Source: Porphyromonas uenonis 60-3 (GTDB taxonomy: Bacteria; Bacteroidota; Bacteroidia; Bacteroidales; Porphyromonadaceae). From it: a DNA stretch of 64,000 nucleotides. Below the pieces are notes generated by a model. The model was not told where the DNA came from and did not search any database. It was given only the letters and a program-made list of their open reading frames with translations. The position numbers and the translations under genes are program-made. The stretch spans positions 28,555 to 92,554 of the forward strand of contig NZ_ACLR01000170.1 of the NCBI RefSeq assembly GCF_000174775.1, given 5' to 3'. Of the stretch, positions 44,652-53,380 are shown in pieces; positions within the stretch are counted from its first letter, which is position 1, and every line of letters begins with the position of its first letter.

Positions 44652-45131
44652 TCAACGGCTCAGCTGAAGAGCTGCCCGTACGGCTAAGTCGTAGCTGGCC
44701 ACGCCAAAGCCAGCGATACTACCACGGCAATAGGGCGCTATGAGTGAAGTGTGGCGGTAAGTCTCACGAGCTAGTGGCTGGGAGATGTGCACCTCGATGA
44801 CTGGTAGAGAGATAGCACGTATCGTGTCTGCGATAGCTACGGAGGTATGCGTGTAGCCCCCCGCATTGAGTATGACCGCTTGGTAGCCTAGTTCCTGAGC
44901 CATGTAGAGGTACTCGATGAGTGCGCCCTCGTAGTGCGAGTAGCGTATGGCGATTGTCACCGCTGTGGTAGCATTTGCTAGCTGCTCCAAGTAGGGGACT
45001 AGAGGCGTCGATCCGTAGATCTCGGCTTCGCGCTGACCCACCTGGATTAGGTTAGGACCATTGAGGATGAGTATGGCTGGCTTGCCCGTGGTCGGGGTAG
45101 AGAGGGGTTCGATCAAACTATTTGTAGACAT
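44652..45131 (-). CDS. aroQ: Type II 3-dehydroquinate dehydratase
   Basis: A 159-residue enzyme of the shikimate pathway. The active-site lid carries Arg and Tyr in GQREAEIYG. NAGGYTHTSVAIADTI carries the substrate-binding Asn and catalytic His side, and VIEVHISQPLARETYRHTS closes the site. The start is behind a -7 box at 45175-45182. It forms a two-gene unit with the O-methyltransferase. Confidence 0.93.
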   Translation of the reverse strand: MSTNSLIEPLSTPTTGKPAILILNGPNLIQVGQREAEIYGSTPLVPYLEQLANATTAVTIAIRYSHYEGALIEYLYMAQELGYQAVILNAGGYTHTSVAIADTIRAISLPVIEVHISQPLARETYRHTSLIAPYCRGSIAGFGVASYDLAVRAALQLSR

Positions 45132-45174
45132 AGTAAACTTGTCGATTTAGATGCAAATGGCTAACTTCGTAGCG

Positions 45175-45182
45175 CAAAGATA
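45175..45182 (-). promoter_or_regulatory. -7 box of aroQ
   Basis: TATCTTTG on the minus strand, about 44 bp upstream of the aroQ start. Confidence 0.6.
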
Positions 45183-45200
45183 GTAAGAAACTCCCTTGCA

Positions 45201-46130
45201 ATGAGTCTAGAACCAAGACAGCAACTGATACAGCGCTACAAAACTTATCTGAGGCTGGAGCAACACCTCTCGGACAATAGTATCGACTCCTACCTCTACG
45301 ACGTGGACAAGCTCTACACCTACATAGGTGACATGGGGCTGAGTCTGCGCGAGGTAACTCTGCAGCATCTCAACAACTTTGCGGCGCATCTGCTGGACTT
45401 AGGTATCTCGATGCGTTCGCTGGCTCGTGTGTTGAGCGGGGTCAAGAGTTTCTTTCGCTTTCTATCGCTAGAGGAGGAGATAGAGCGTGACCCGACGGAT
45501 ATGCTACAGACGCCACCGATACCTAAGAAGCTCCCGGAGGTGCTTACGCTGGCAGAGATAGACAGCCTCCTCGGAGCTATCGACGAGGAGCGCCCCGAAG
45601 CCTCACGAGACACGGCTATCATAGAGGTGCTCTACAGTTGCGGGCTACGTGTGTCGGAGCTTTGCGGGCTGACCTATTCCGACGTCTTCCTCGACGAAGG
45701 CTATCTGCACGTCTGGGGCAAGGGACGCAAAGAGCGTCTGGTGCCGATGAGTCCCAAGGCGGTCTCTGACGTGCAGCGCTATCTCAACGATCCCTGTCGC
45801 TATAATGCGAAGCCTGAGTATGATCAGTACATCTTCATCTCACGTCGTGGTCAACCGATCTCTCGCATCACGGTCTTCTGTCTGATCCGCACGCTGGCTG
45901 AGCTGGCGGGTATACATAAGGAGATCAGTCCGCACACGTTGCGTCACAGCTTTGCTACGCACCTGCTCGAGGGAGGTGCCGACCTGCACGCTATCCAGCT
46001 GATGATGGGGCACGAAAGCATCGCAACGACGGAGATCTACACCCACGTGGACCGCACAGCACTCCGTGCCGACATCCTGCGTTACCACCCTCGCAATCAA
46101 CAGCACCCTACGTCTCACGATGCCGAGTGA
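45201..46130 (+). CDS. xerD: Tyrosine recombinase XerC/XerD
   Basis: A 309-residue integrase-family protein. The N-terminal SAM-like DNA-binding domain (YKTYLRLEQHLSDNSIDSYLYD) is followed by the catalytic domain with Arg in YSCGLRVSEL, HxLRH in SPHTLRHSFATHLLEGGADL, the His of MMGHESIATTE and the nucleophile in IYTHVD. Size and single-copy housekeeping context (opposite aroQ, bidirectional terminator behind it) suggest the chromosome-dimer resolvase rather than an element integrase. XerC versus XerD is not certain. Confidence 0.88.
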   Translation: MSLEPRQQLIQRYKTYLRLEQHLSDNSIDSYLYDVDKLYTYIGDMGLSLREVTLQHLNNFAAHLLDLGISMRSLARVLSGVKSFFRFLSLEEEIERDPTDMLQTPPIPKKLPEVLTLAEIDSLLGAIDEERPEASRDTAIIEVLYSCGLRVSELCGLTYSDVFLDEGYLHVWGKGRKERLVPMSPKAVSDVQRYLNDPCRYNAKPEYDQYIFISRRGQPISRITVFCLIRTLAELAGIHKEISPHTLRHSFATHLLEGGADLHAIQLMMGHESIATTEIYTHVDRTALRADILRYHPRNQQHPTSHDAE

Positions 46131-46148
46131 CCCAATCAAGTTCTAAAA

Positions 46149-46186
46149 GCAAAAGCAGGAGACAGCCCGTGAGCCGTCTCCTGCTT
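46149..46186. terminator. Bidirectional intrinsic terminator
   Basis: AAAGCAGGAGAC pairs with GTCTCCTGCTTT around AGCCCGTGAGCC, with A-rich and T-rich flanks. It lies between convergent xerD and the barrel gene at 46215 and can serve both. Confidence 0.8.
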
Positions 46187-46214
46187 TGATTGTGTTGTAG
46201 CGCTTCGCTAAGAC

Positions 46215-46769
46215 TTAGAAGCGATAGGTAGCACCGAGTGTTAGGAAGGTTAGTCCATAACCCAACTCACCCATGACAGCCCAGCGGTCGGAGAGATAGT
46301 AGCGAGCGCCGATGTGTGCGCTCCAACCGAAGCCAGCTGCAGTGTCCTTGTCCTTGATTGCGTTATCAGCCACCTTCATATTATAGTTCCAGCTGATGAT
46401 GTTTACACCAAGCATCAAGCTGAAGTAGGTGTCTAGCTTGTCTACAAACTGATAGTGTAGAGAGCCACGAGGTCCGACGAGTGTCTGGCTCCATACAGAG
46501 CTGTCGAAACCTTTGTAGCGATAGACCTCAGCGCCTAGGTAACCACCTACGCCGATAGAGCCGTTGCCATCAAAGAGGCCACTGGCTACGCTGTGGTCAA
46601 TTCCTACAGATAGAGGGGGGAGTAGAACACTGAAATCCTTGTCAAAGAGGGTACTTCCGATGCCTAGTCCGATGTTGGCCGTTGTCGTTCCCTTGGTAAA
46701 GGTAGACTGAGCCTGCGCTGCAAAGCCAAGCGTGAGCATGGCGATGATGAGTAGTGCGATTCTTTTCAT
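46215..46769 (-). CDS. Small outer-membrane beta-barrel protein
   Basis: A 184-residue protein with a signal peptide (LLIIAMLTLGFAAQAQ) and strands such as TANIGLGIGSTLFDKDF and ARYYLSDRWAVMGELGYGL, ending in TLGATYRF. The aromatic C-terminus marks an outer-membrane barrel. It is 27 bp after typA and could be cotranscribed. Role unknown. Confidence 0.7.
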   Translation of the reverse strand: MKRIALLIIAMLTLGFAAQAQSTFTKGTTTANIGLGIGSTLFDKDFSVLLPPLSVGIDHSVASGLFDGNGSIGVGGYLGAEVYRYKGFDSSVWSQTLVGPRGSLHYQFVDKLDTYFSLMLGVNIISWNYNMKVADNAIKDKDTAAGFGWSAHIGARYYLSDRWAVMGELGYGLTFLTLGATYRF

Positions 46770-46796
46770 AGTTTGTTTATGAAGTGATTGGATTGT

Positions 46797-48599
46797 TTAT
46801 GCTTTGTTGGCGCGCTTGCGGTCTAGCTCGTTGAGGAGTATCTTGCGCAGACGCATGGACTTAGGCGTGACCTCAACATATTCATCAGCCTTGATATACT
46901 CAAGCGCATCCTCTAGGCTGAAGACGACGGGAGGAGCCAGTGCTACCTTGTCATCACTACCTGCAGCACGCATATTGGTGAGCTTCTTGCTCTTGCAGAC
47001 GTTGACCGTCAGGTCGTTGTCCTTCGTATGCTCACCGATCACCTGACCAGCGTAGACCTCCTCTTGGGGGGCGATGAAGAAGCGTCCGCGACTCTGGAGG
47101 TTGTTCAGCGCATAGGCAAAAGCGGTACCGCTCTCACCCGCTATGATGCTACCATTGTTACGACGCTCGATATCTCCACGCCAAGGACCAAACTCTAGGA
47201 AGCGGTGTGCTATGACAGCCTCACCAGCCGAAGCAGTCAAGACGCTGTTGTTGAGCCCGATGATACCACGCGAAGGTATTGTGAAGACGAGGTGCGTACG
47301 ACCGTTCTTGCTTTCCATGGCGGTCATCTCGCCCTTGCGCTGTATGACCATATCAATGATACGACTACTGGTCTCGTCGGGGAGATTGATCGTCAGCTCT
47401 TCAATCGGCTCGCACTTCACGCCGTCTATCTCTTTGATAATGACCTGAGGCTGACCCACCTGTAGCTCGTAACCCTCACGGCGCATCGTCTCGATTAGCA
47501 CGGAGAGGTGCAGGACACCACGGCCGAATACGTTCCACGAGTCTGCCTGATCGGTCGTCTCGACACGCAGAGCAAGGTTCTTGTCCAGCTCACGCATCAG
47601 ACGCTCATGGATATGGCGAGAGGTAACAAACTTACCTTCCCGTCCGTAGAAGGGGGAGTTATTGATCGTGAAAAGCATCGACATCGTCGGCTCATCGACC
47701 GAAATCGTGTCTAGCGCCTCGGCATGCTCAGGGTCAGCGATCGTGTCGCCAATCTCAAAGTGGTCAAAGCCCACGATGGCGCAAATGTCGCCACTGGAGA
47801 CCGAGTCTGCCTTTGCCTTGCCAATGCCTTCAAAAGTGTAGAGCTCCTTGACCTTCTCCCGATGAGGCTCACGGTCTTTGTGGCAGAGGAGCACGGTGTC
47901 GCCGTTGTGTATAGTGCCACGATGCACGCGTCCTACGGCGATACGTCCTACGTAGGAGCTGTAGTCCAGCGAGGTGATGAGCATCTGCAGAGGGCCGTCT
48001 AACTGTTGTGGTGCGGGGATCTCAGAGATGATCGCATCGAGTAGGGGCGTGATGTCTTCCGTAGGCTTCTCCACGTCACGGCTCATCCAGCCCTGCTTGG
48101 CGCTACCGAAGAGGGTGACGAAGTCAAGCTGCTCATCGGTCGCTTCCAGCGAAGCCATCAAGTCGAAGACCATGTCCTGCACCTCCATGGGGCGGCAGTT
48201 GGGCTTGTCCACTTTGTTGATGACGACGATCGGCTTAAGTCCTATGGCGAGGGCTTTCTGCAGTACGAAGCGGGTCTGAGGCATTGGCCCCTCGAAGGCA
48301 TCTACGAGTAGCAGGCACCCGTCGGCCATGTTGAGCACGCGCTCCACCTCACCGCCGAAGTCCGCGTGTCCTGGGGTGTCTATAACGTTGATCTTGACCC
48401 CTTTGTAGGTGATGCTGACATTTTTAGAAACGATCGTGATGCCTCGCTCTCGCTCTAGGTCGTTGTTGTCTAGAAAGGTGTCAACCTCAGCAGCTTTGTC
48501 CTCTCGAAAGAGCTTGGCCGCGAGGAGCATTTTGTCGACAAGGGTCGTCTTACCGTGGTCGACGTGAGCGATGATAGCGATGTTTCTTAGTTCTTGCAT
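46797..48599 (-). CDS. typA: Ribosome-associated GTPase TypA/BipA
   Basis: A 600-residue translational GTPase. G1 [10 protein letters not shown], switch [15 protein letters not shown] and G4 NKVDKP lie in order near the N-terminus. EF-G-like domains II, III and V follow, and the BipA-specific C-terminal domain ends in [17 protein letters not shown]. It binds the 70S ribosome and helps 50S assembly and stress responses. Its -7 box is at 48635-48642. Confidence 0.95.
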   Translation of the reverse strand: MQELRNIAIIAHVDHGKTTLVDKMLLAAKLFREDKAAEVDTFLDNNDLERERGITIVSKNVSITYKGVKINVIDTPGHADFGGEVERVLNMADGCLLLVDAFEGPMPQTRFVLQKALAIGLKPIVVINKVDKPNCRPMEVQDMVFDLMASLEATDEQLDFVTLFGSAKQGWMSRDVEKPTEDITPLLDAIISEIPAPQQLDGPLQMLITSLDYSSYVGRIAVGRVHRGTIHNGDTVLLCHKDREPHREKVKELYTFEGIGKAKADSVSSGDICAIVGFDHFEIGDTIADPEHAEALDTISVDEPTMSMLFTINNSPFYGREGKFVTSRHIHERLMRELDKNLALRVETTDQADSWNVFGRGVLHLSVLIETMRREGYELQVGQPQVIIKEIDGVKCEPIEELTINLPDETSSRIIDMVIQRKGEMTAMESKNGRTHLVFTIPSRGIIGLNNSVLTASAGEAVIAHRFLEFGPWRGDIERRNNGSIIAGESGTAFAYALNNLQSRGRFFIAPQEEVYAGQVIGEHTKDNDLTVNVCKSKKLTNMRAAGSDDKVALAPPVVFSLEDALEYIKADEYVEVTPKSMRLRKILLNELDRKRANKA

Positions 48600-48634
48600 G
48601 TGTGTGGAGCTTCTGTCCTATAGTTATACGGGTG

Positions 48635-48642
48635 CAAAGGTA
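48635..48642 (-). promoter_or_regulatory. -7 box of typA
   Basis: TACCTTTG on the minus strand, 36 bp upstream of the typA start. Confidence 0.6.
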
Positions 48643-48660
48643 CGAAAAACGGCGGGGAGA

Positions 48661-48715
48661 GATAGGGGTTAGAGGTTAGAAGTTAGAGATTAGAGGTGAG
48701 AGGGTAGAGATTGGG
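48661..48715. repeat. Degenerate heptamer array (TTAGAGR)
   Basis: Units GTTAGAG, GTTAGAA, GTTAGAG, ATTAGAG on a 7-bp step, then degenerate copies. It is one of five such blocks in the window and sits directly before a GTTCC array. Confidence 0.7.
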
Positions 48716-48732
48716 ACCACAGTTTGCGTCTT

Positions 48733-48795
48733 GTTCCTCCGCTGGAACTGAAAAGTTCCAAGAGAGGAACTATTTTTGGAACTCGTATGTGTTTC
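48733..48795. repeat. 22-bp palindromic array, second copy of the GTTCC type
   Basis: GTTCCTCCGCTGGAAC and AGTTCCAAGAGAGGAACT with a following TTTTGGAACT are close relatives of 1068-1120 in order and spacing. The flank (ACT-CGTATGTGT against ACTTGTAAGTGT) is also related, so the repeat extends past the palindromes. Confidence 0.75.
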
Positions 48796-48837
48796 GGAAA
48801 CAGCGCGATAGGAGCGATACTGTCTATGCCCTGAAAT

Positions 48838-48878
48838 GATAAAAGTCCCTAGCGCTAGAGATAGCACTAGGGACTTGT
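48838..48878 (-). terminator. Intrinsic terminator of ribH
   Basis: AAGTCCCTAGTGCTAT pairs with the complementary CGCTAGGGACTT, followed by TTATCATTT on the minus strand. It lies 20 bp after the ribH stop. Confidence 0.75.
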
Positions 48879-48897
48879 CGTAATATAGGTCAGGGAG

Positions 48898-49404
48898 TTA
48901 CCCTTGTATCATAGCTCTGATGTCAATCATCTGGAGCGCAGCGATGGCGCACTCGGAGCCTTTGTTGCCTACGGCACCACCAGAGCGGGCACGAGCCTGC
49001 TCGATGTTTTCGACGGTGACGAGCCCAAAGATAACGGGCGCCTTGCCTCGTAGATTGAGCTCGGTAGCTCCCTCGGTGACGCTGTTGCAGATGAGGTCGT
49101 AGTGCGAGGTCTCGCCACGTATGACGCAACCAATGATGATGATAGCATCGTAGGGCTGGGTTGCCTCACTGAGTAGATTCGCTGTATAGGTGAGCTCGAA
49201 GGCTCCTGGCACGGAGAAGGTCTCAATCTGCTGGCGCTCTAGGCCGCACTCTAGGAGTGTCGTGACAGCTCCATCGCGGAGCGCATGGGTGATCTCAGCG
49301 TTCCACTCCGAGTAGACGACAGCGATGCAACGAATGTCCGCCGTATGTCTGTGCTGGAGCGTGTAGTGAGCTGGTGTCTGCTGGCTGTGGAGTTGTGAAG
49401 ACAT
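48898..49404 (-). CDS. ribH: 6,7-dimethyl-8-ribityllumazine synthase
   Basis: A 168-residue lumazine synthase, penultimate step of riboflavin synthesis. VVYSEWNAEITHAL aligns with the substrate aromatic contact, FSVPGAFELTYTA and GCVIRGETSHYDLICNSVTEG hold the phosphate site and the catalytic His, and FGLVTVENIEQARARSG completes the core. It probably assembles a 60-mer or pentamer. It lies between a heptamer block and its terminator. Confidence 0.95.
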   Translation of the reverse strand: MSSQLHSQQTPAHYTLQHRHTADIRCIAVVYSEWNAEITHALRDGAVTTLLECGLERQQIETFSVPGAFELTYTANLLSEATQPYDAIIIIGCVIRGETSHYDLICNSVTEGATELNLRGKAPVIFGLVTVENIEQARARSGGAVGNKGSECAIAALQMIDIRAMIQG

Positions 49405-49409
49405 GGATT

Positions 49410-49577
49410 TTTAGAGGTGAGAGGTTAGAGATTAGACTTTAGAAGTTAGAGATTAGAGGTTAGAGGTTAGACTTTAGAGGTTAGAGGTCGGAGGGATCGG
49501 AGTGTTCGGAAGTCCAATCTCTTGCTTCTAATCTCTAACTTCTAAAGTCTAATCTCTAAAGTCTAACATCTAAGTTT
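49410..49577. repeat. Two opposed heptamer arrays able to form a long hairpin
   Basis: 49410-49488 carries TTAGAGR-type heptamers on the plus strand. 49515-49577 carries the complementary CTCTAAY type. They flank GGTCGGAGGGATCGGA (also at 24795-24810, complemented). The transcript from the TPR gene to ribH would fold this into an imperfect hairpin with arms of about 60 nt. No RBS-independent feature other than this lies between the two genes. Confidence 0.75.
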
Positions 49578-50267
49578 CTATTTCTTAAGCTTAGCCTCTA
49601 CGCGTATGATCGAAGCCTCGATGCTCTCAGACTCAGGCGCTGTGTAGTACTTCTCCTGTATCTCTTTGTAAGCCTTGAGTGCCTTGTCATACTGACCTAG
49701 CTCCTCGTAGACATGGCCTGCCTTGATGAGACAGCTCGGAGAGATGACAGGGTTGTCGGCAGCCTTGGCAGCGTCCATAAAGTACTTGGCAGCCTCGTCG
49801 TACTTGCCTAGCTCTACGTAGCAGTCGCCGATGAGACGGGTGATAGAGGGAGCGACCATCTTCTCCTTAGCCTTGAACTCTTTGAGCTCGCGGATAGCCT
49901 CCTCGTACTTACCCTCGTCGTAGTAGATGATACCAGCGTAAGCGTGAGCTAGCTTGCCAGCATCGGTGCTACTGTACTTGTCTGCAATCGCTAGGAGTCC
50001 CATGGCTCCAGCCGCGGGAGCATTGAGCGCAGCGCTATCAGCACCAGCCATAAACTGCTCCTCAGCAAGGTATAGCTCTGCAGCTGCCTTGTCACCACGG
50101 GGCTTGACCACCTTGTCGATGTAGAGCCAGATGCCCACACCTAGCACGATGACGCCCAGCACACACCAGATGATGGTCTTGCTGTACTTCTCAATGAAAC
50201 GCTCGCTACGAGACACGATCTCCTCAGAGTGGTGAGAGCCTTGTGACCCAGATTCTTTTAATGCCAT
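49578..50267 (-). CDS. Membrane-anchored TPR protein (YfgM-like)
   Basis: A 229-residue protein with a charged N-terminus, one membrane segment (IIWCVLGVIVLGVGIWLYI, about 34-52) and a C-terminal set of TPR helices (YDEGKYEEAIRELKEF, YVELGKYDEAAKYFMDAA, YEELGQYDKALKAYKEI). The topology resembles E. coli YfgM, an inner-membrane partner of the Sec translocon and of periplasmic chaperones. Whether the role is the same here is inference. It has its own -7 box and precedes ribH. Confidence 0.75.
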   Translation of the reverse strand: MALKESGSQGSHHSEEIVSRSERFIEKYSKTIIWCVLGVIVLGVGIWLYIDKVVKPRGDKAAAELYLAEEQFMAGADSAALNAPAAGAMGLLAIADKYSSTDAGKLAHAYAGIIYYDEGKYEEAIRELKEFKAKEKMVAPSITRLIGDCYVELGKYDEAAKYFMDAAKAADNPVISPSCLIKAGHVYEELGQYDKALKAYKEIQEKYYTAPESESIEASIIRVEAKLKK

Positions 50268-50317
50268 ACTATATCAATTCGTTTTATGTTATTCTATATG
50301 GAATGAGCTATTGCCTG

Positions 50318-50325
50318 CAAAGTTA
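50318..50325 (-). promoter_or_regulatory. -7 box of the YfgM-like gene
   Basis: TAACTTTG on the minus strand, 51 bp upstream of the start at 50267. Confidence 0.6.
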
Positions 50326-50378
50326 GCAGTTTCGGAGGAATAAATCACTCTTTTGCCTTTTTGACCTTCACAAATGGC

Positions 50379-51254
50379 TCAATCAATGTAGCGACGGGTG
50401 ATCTCTCCGTAGCTATCTATGCGCCGATCACGCAGGTAAGGCCACCAGCGTCGGACGAGCTCGGTACGCTCTAGGTCCAGCTCCACGACAACGCCCGCCT
50501 CCTCGGTCTGGCTCAGATCGCAAAGCATCTCGCCCTGCTGACCTGTGACGAAGCTGTGACCCCAAAACTGTATCCCCTCGGTGACGCCTGAGGGGTCGGG
50601 TTCGAAGCCGACACGATTCACCGCAATGACGGGGAGGTTGTTGGCGACGGCATGACCACGCTGCACCAGTTGCCACGCATCGATCTGGCGCTGCTGCTCT
50701 TCGGGCGTATCGTAAGCAGCGGTGCCTATAGCGGTCGGGTAGATGAGTAGCTCGGCACCCTTGAGAGCCATAAGCCGTGCAGCCTCGGGGTACCACTGAT
50801 CCCAGCAAATGAGGATGCCGAGGCGACCTACGGAGGTGTCGATCGGCTCGAAGCCTAGGTCGCCAGGGGTGAAGTAAAACTTCTCGTAGTAGGCGGGGTC
50901 GTCCGGTATGTGCATCTTGCGATAGCGACCTGCTATGGAGCCGTCTCGCTCGAGCACTACGGCGGTGTTGTGGTAAAGACCCGTGGCGCGCTTCTCAAAG
51001 AGTGAGAGAACGATCACAACGCCCAGTTCACGTGCTAAGGCTCCGAAGCTTTCGGTGGATGGACCGGGTATCGTCTCCGCTTGGTCAAAGAGAGCGACAT
51101 CTTCGGTTTGGCAGAAGTACAATCCGTTGTGTAGCTCCTGTAGGACGATCAGTTCGGCCCCTTCGTGGGCTAGCTGGCGGATGCGCTCTTGGAGGCGGTG
51201 GATATTGTTCGTATGGTCAGCACCGTTGTGCTGCTGTATGATACCTACTTTCAT
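50379..51254 (-). CDS. aguB: N-carbamoylputrescine amidohydrolase
   Basis: A 291-residue nitrilase-superfamily enzyme hydrolysing N-carbamoylputrescine to putrescine, CO2 and ammonia. The Glu-Lys-Cys triad is visible in VLQELHNGLYF (Glu about 41), YRKMHIPD (Lys about 115) and ILICWDQWYPEAARL (Cys about 152). The start overlaps the aguA stop by 4 bp, and the two act in sequence in the agmatine route to putrescine. Confidence 0.93.
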   Translation of the reverse strand: MKVGIIQQHNGADHTNNIHRLQERIRQLAHEGAELIVLQELHNGLYFCQTEDVALFDQAETIPGPSTESFGALARELGVVIVLSLFEKRATGLYHNTAVVLERDGSIAGRYRKMHIPDDPAYYEKFYFTPGDLGFEPIDTSVGRLGILICWDQWYPEAARLMALKGAELLIYPTAIGTAAYDTPEEQQRQIDAWQLVQRGHAVANNLPVIAVNRVGFEPDPSGVTEGIQFWGHSFVTGQQGEMLCDLSQTEEAGVVVELDLERTELVRRWWPYLRDRRIDSYGEITRRYID

Positions 51255-52321
51255 CTTGTTATGGTGTTTAGAAGTGAAGGGTTGAGGAAGCCTTGCGGTA
51301 TCTGCATGGAGATGCAGTGCAGGCTACCGTGCTGCTCGAGCAGTATGGAGCAGTCGATCGGCACGACCTCGAGGTGAGGTAGTGCTTGCTGGAGGATGCG
51401 CTGCGCCTCGCTGTCGGTGCTGCGCCCGTAGATGGGGAGGAGGAGTGCGCCGTTGACGAGGAGGAAGTTCGCATAGGTGGCCGGTATGAGGCAGTCCGGC
51501 TCATAGCGTGAGGGAAAGTCGCCCACATCGGGCAAGGCGATCAGTCGCAAGGCGGGACGCTGACGAGCTAGCTCTTGTAGCTGACGCTCTAGCTGTGTCA
51601 AGGCGACGAAGCTTTGCGCCGTAGGGTCGCTCGGGGAGACATATATAATGGTGTCTGGGTCGACGAAGCGGGCGATCGTGTCTATATGTCCATCGGTGTC
51701 GTCGCCTGGTAGGGGAGCGACTTCGAGCGAGCAGTAGTCGGTCAGGCCGAGACATTGTAGCAGTGCCTCATATATATAAGGAGTCTCGCAGAGATGCGGA
51801 TTGCGGAGCGGGTCCTCTACGCAGGACTTGGTGGTCAAGAGAAGGCCCTCGCCATTGCACTCCAAAGCTCCCCCCTCGAAGGTTAAACTTGATGCCTCAA
51901 AGTAAGCGACATCCAGCGCAAAGAGTTCCTTCATCATGAGGCGACGCACCACTAGATTGTCAAGTGCCGAGACAAACTTACCGCCCCATGCGTTGAAGGT
52001 GAAGTCAACGAGGACGCGCGCGCCACTAGGACTCTGGAGAGCCAGCGGACCGTAGTCACGGCACCACGTATCATTGGTAGGGCAGGGGACGAGCAGACAG
52101 CGCGAGCGTAGCTCCGACGGCAGAGAGGCATACTCGTTTGGATCCTCTGGCACGAGTAGCACGACAGGCTCGAAGCGTGTCACCTGCTCAATAATGTTGC
52201 AGTAGGTGCACTGTACCTCGTGTAGGATCGGAGCCCAGTCGCTTTGGTTGTGTGGCCAGGCGAGGAGGATCGCATCTTGTGGCGCCCACTCGGGGAGCAT
52301 TTGTATAGTCTCTTGTGTCAT
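51251..52321 (-). CDS. aguA: Agmatine deiminase
   Basis: A 356-residue guanidine-modifying enzyme turning agmatine into N-carbamoylputrescine. WCRDYGPLAL, LEGGALECNGEG-like FEGGALECNGEG and GDDTDGHIDTIARFV are family blocks. The catalytic Cys lies in HGSLHCISMQIP near the C-terminus. It is coupled to aguB by a 4-bp overlap and lies 15 bp after the DUF4249 gene. Confidence 0.93.
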   Translation of the reverse strand: MTQETIQMLPEWAPQDAILLAWPHNQSDWAPILHEVQCTYCNIIEQVTRFEPVVLLVPEDPNEYASLPSELRSRCLLVPCPTNDTWCRDYGPLALQSPSGARVLVDFTFNAWGGKFVSALDNLVVRRLMMKELFALDVAYFEASSLTFEGGALECNGEGLLLTTKSCVEDPLRNPHLCETPYIYEALLQCLGLTDYCSLEVAPLPGDDTDGHIDTIARFVDPDTIIYVSPSDPTAQSFVALTQLERQLQELARQRPALRLIALPDVGDFPSRYEPDCLIPATYANFLLVNGALLLPIYGRSTDSEAQRILQQALPHLEVVPIDCSILLEQHGSLHCISMQIPQGFLNPSLLNTITR

Positions 52322-52336
52322 AAGTCTCTCACCGCA

Positions 52337-53368
52337 TTAGCGTGTTATGATCTTAAGGTCCTGACGCAGGCTCGTAGCCATGCTGCCGAGTATGCCAAGG
52401 CCGTCGTGGATATTGTTGTAGATGAGGTTCGGCTCCGAGATGCCCGTATTGCCTAGACCATTATAGCGCTTTGCTGTAACCGTCTGCCAGTAGTGATAGA
52501 GGTCGCCTGTGATAGCATAAACGGTGACACGCAGGGCGACATACTCTGATATTCCTTTAGCCGTCCGCTCATCGTCTGTGGATCCATCGGCTTTGCACAC
52601 CCTTGTGGCAAAGGAGAGCGTCGTCTTGAGCGTGCAGTCGCTCGCTGAAACGTTAGAACCAGCCAATAGATTCATCACTCGACCTCTGCTAGACTCAAAG
52701 ATCAGGTCGCCATTGCCAAACTGCGTCATACGTGGGTCGTCAATCTTCTCTTGACTCCAAGCGTAAGGACTCTCTTGGAACTCGCGCTCAGGATCCACTG
52801 CTTGCTTCTCTACGATGATGCGGTAGTAGCTATCCTTCGTGATGCCCTGAAGCGGGATGGATAGTTCGTAGTCTTGAACCTCGACATATCTACCATCTGG
52901 CATATCTATCCTACCTGGCATATTGTACGCATAGGGCGCGCGATGTGTCTTGTCCAGCTTCTTGACCGCTATGACGCCTACGGTAGGCTGTGCGGGCACC
53001 GTGGTAGTGGCCGAAGCAGTCTTGAGCCCAGCCTTCTCTACCGAGATCGCTATGCGGTCGCCCGCTTGTGGCTTGTATTGCTTCACCTCGCTGATCGGTA
53101 CGAGCTGATCGTTGACCTGGAGCGTCATACGATAGGGGCAGTCGGGGTGGTCGTAGTTGTAGTTGACTTCAACCTTAGGCGAAGCGACACCCGTCGGCTT
53201 GCTCTGAGATAAGGATATATCGATGCCCTGCTGCGCCGTAGCGATCGCATTGATGACGATGCGAGGCGTGTTGTCGCCTAGGTCGAGGGGAATGGTCGTC
53301 TGACAGGCCGTGAGGAGCGTGATGAGTAGTGCGCTGCTGGCTAACTGGATATATTGTATAGGTCTCAT
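52337..53368 (-). CDS. DUF4249 lipoprotein, partner of the TonB receptor
   Basis: A 343-residue lipoprotein (LLITLLTAC lipobox, Cys about 22) with the DUF4249 start TTIPLDLGDNTPRIVINAIA and mainly beta segments after it. In Bacteroidota DUF4249 genes regularly follow a TonB-dependent receptor with an N-terminal carboxypeptidase-like domain, as here (12 bp apart). It probably sits at the outer membrane and helps substrate capture. The substrate is unknown. Confidence 0.87.
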   Translation of the reverse strand: MRPIQYIQLASSALLITLLTACQTTIPLDLGDNTPRIVINAIATAQQGIDISLSQSKPTGVASPKVEVNYNYDHPDCPYRMTLQVNDQLVPISEVKQYKPQAGDRIAISVEKAGLKTASATTTVPAQPTVGVIAVKKLDKTHRAPYAYNMPGRIDMPDGRYVEVQDYELSIPLQGITKDSYYRIIVEKQAVDPEREFQESPYAWSQEKIDDPRMTQFGNGDLIFESSRGRVMNLLAGSNVSASDCTLKTTLSFATRVCKADGSTDDERTAKGISEYVALRVTVYAITGDLYHYWQTVTAKRYNGLGNTGISEPNLIYNNIHDGLGILGSMATSLRQDLKIITR

Positions 53369-53380
53369 AGTGGTCTTAGG

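Noticed and set aside
45201..46130. Integrase of a mobile element
   Set aside because: It is a normal-sized XerC/D between housekeeping genes, with no attachment site, tRNA or cargo next to it.
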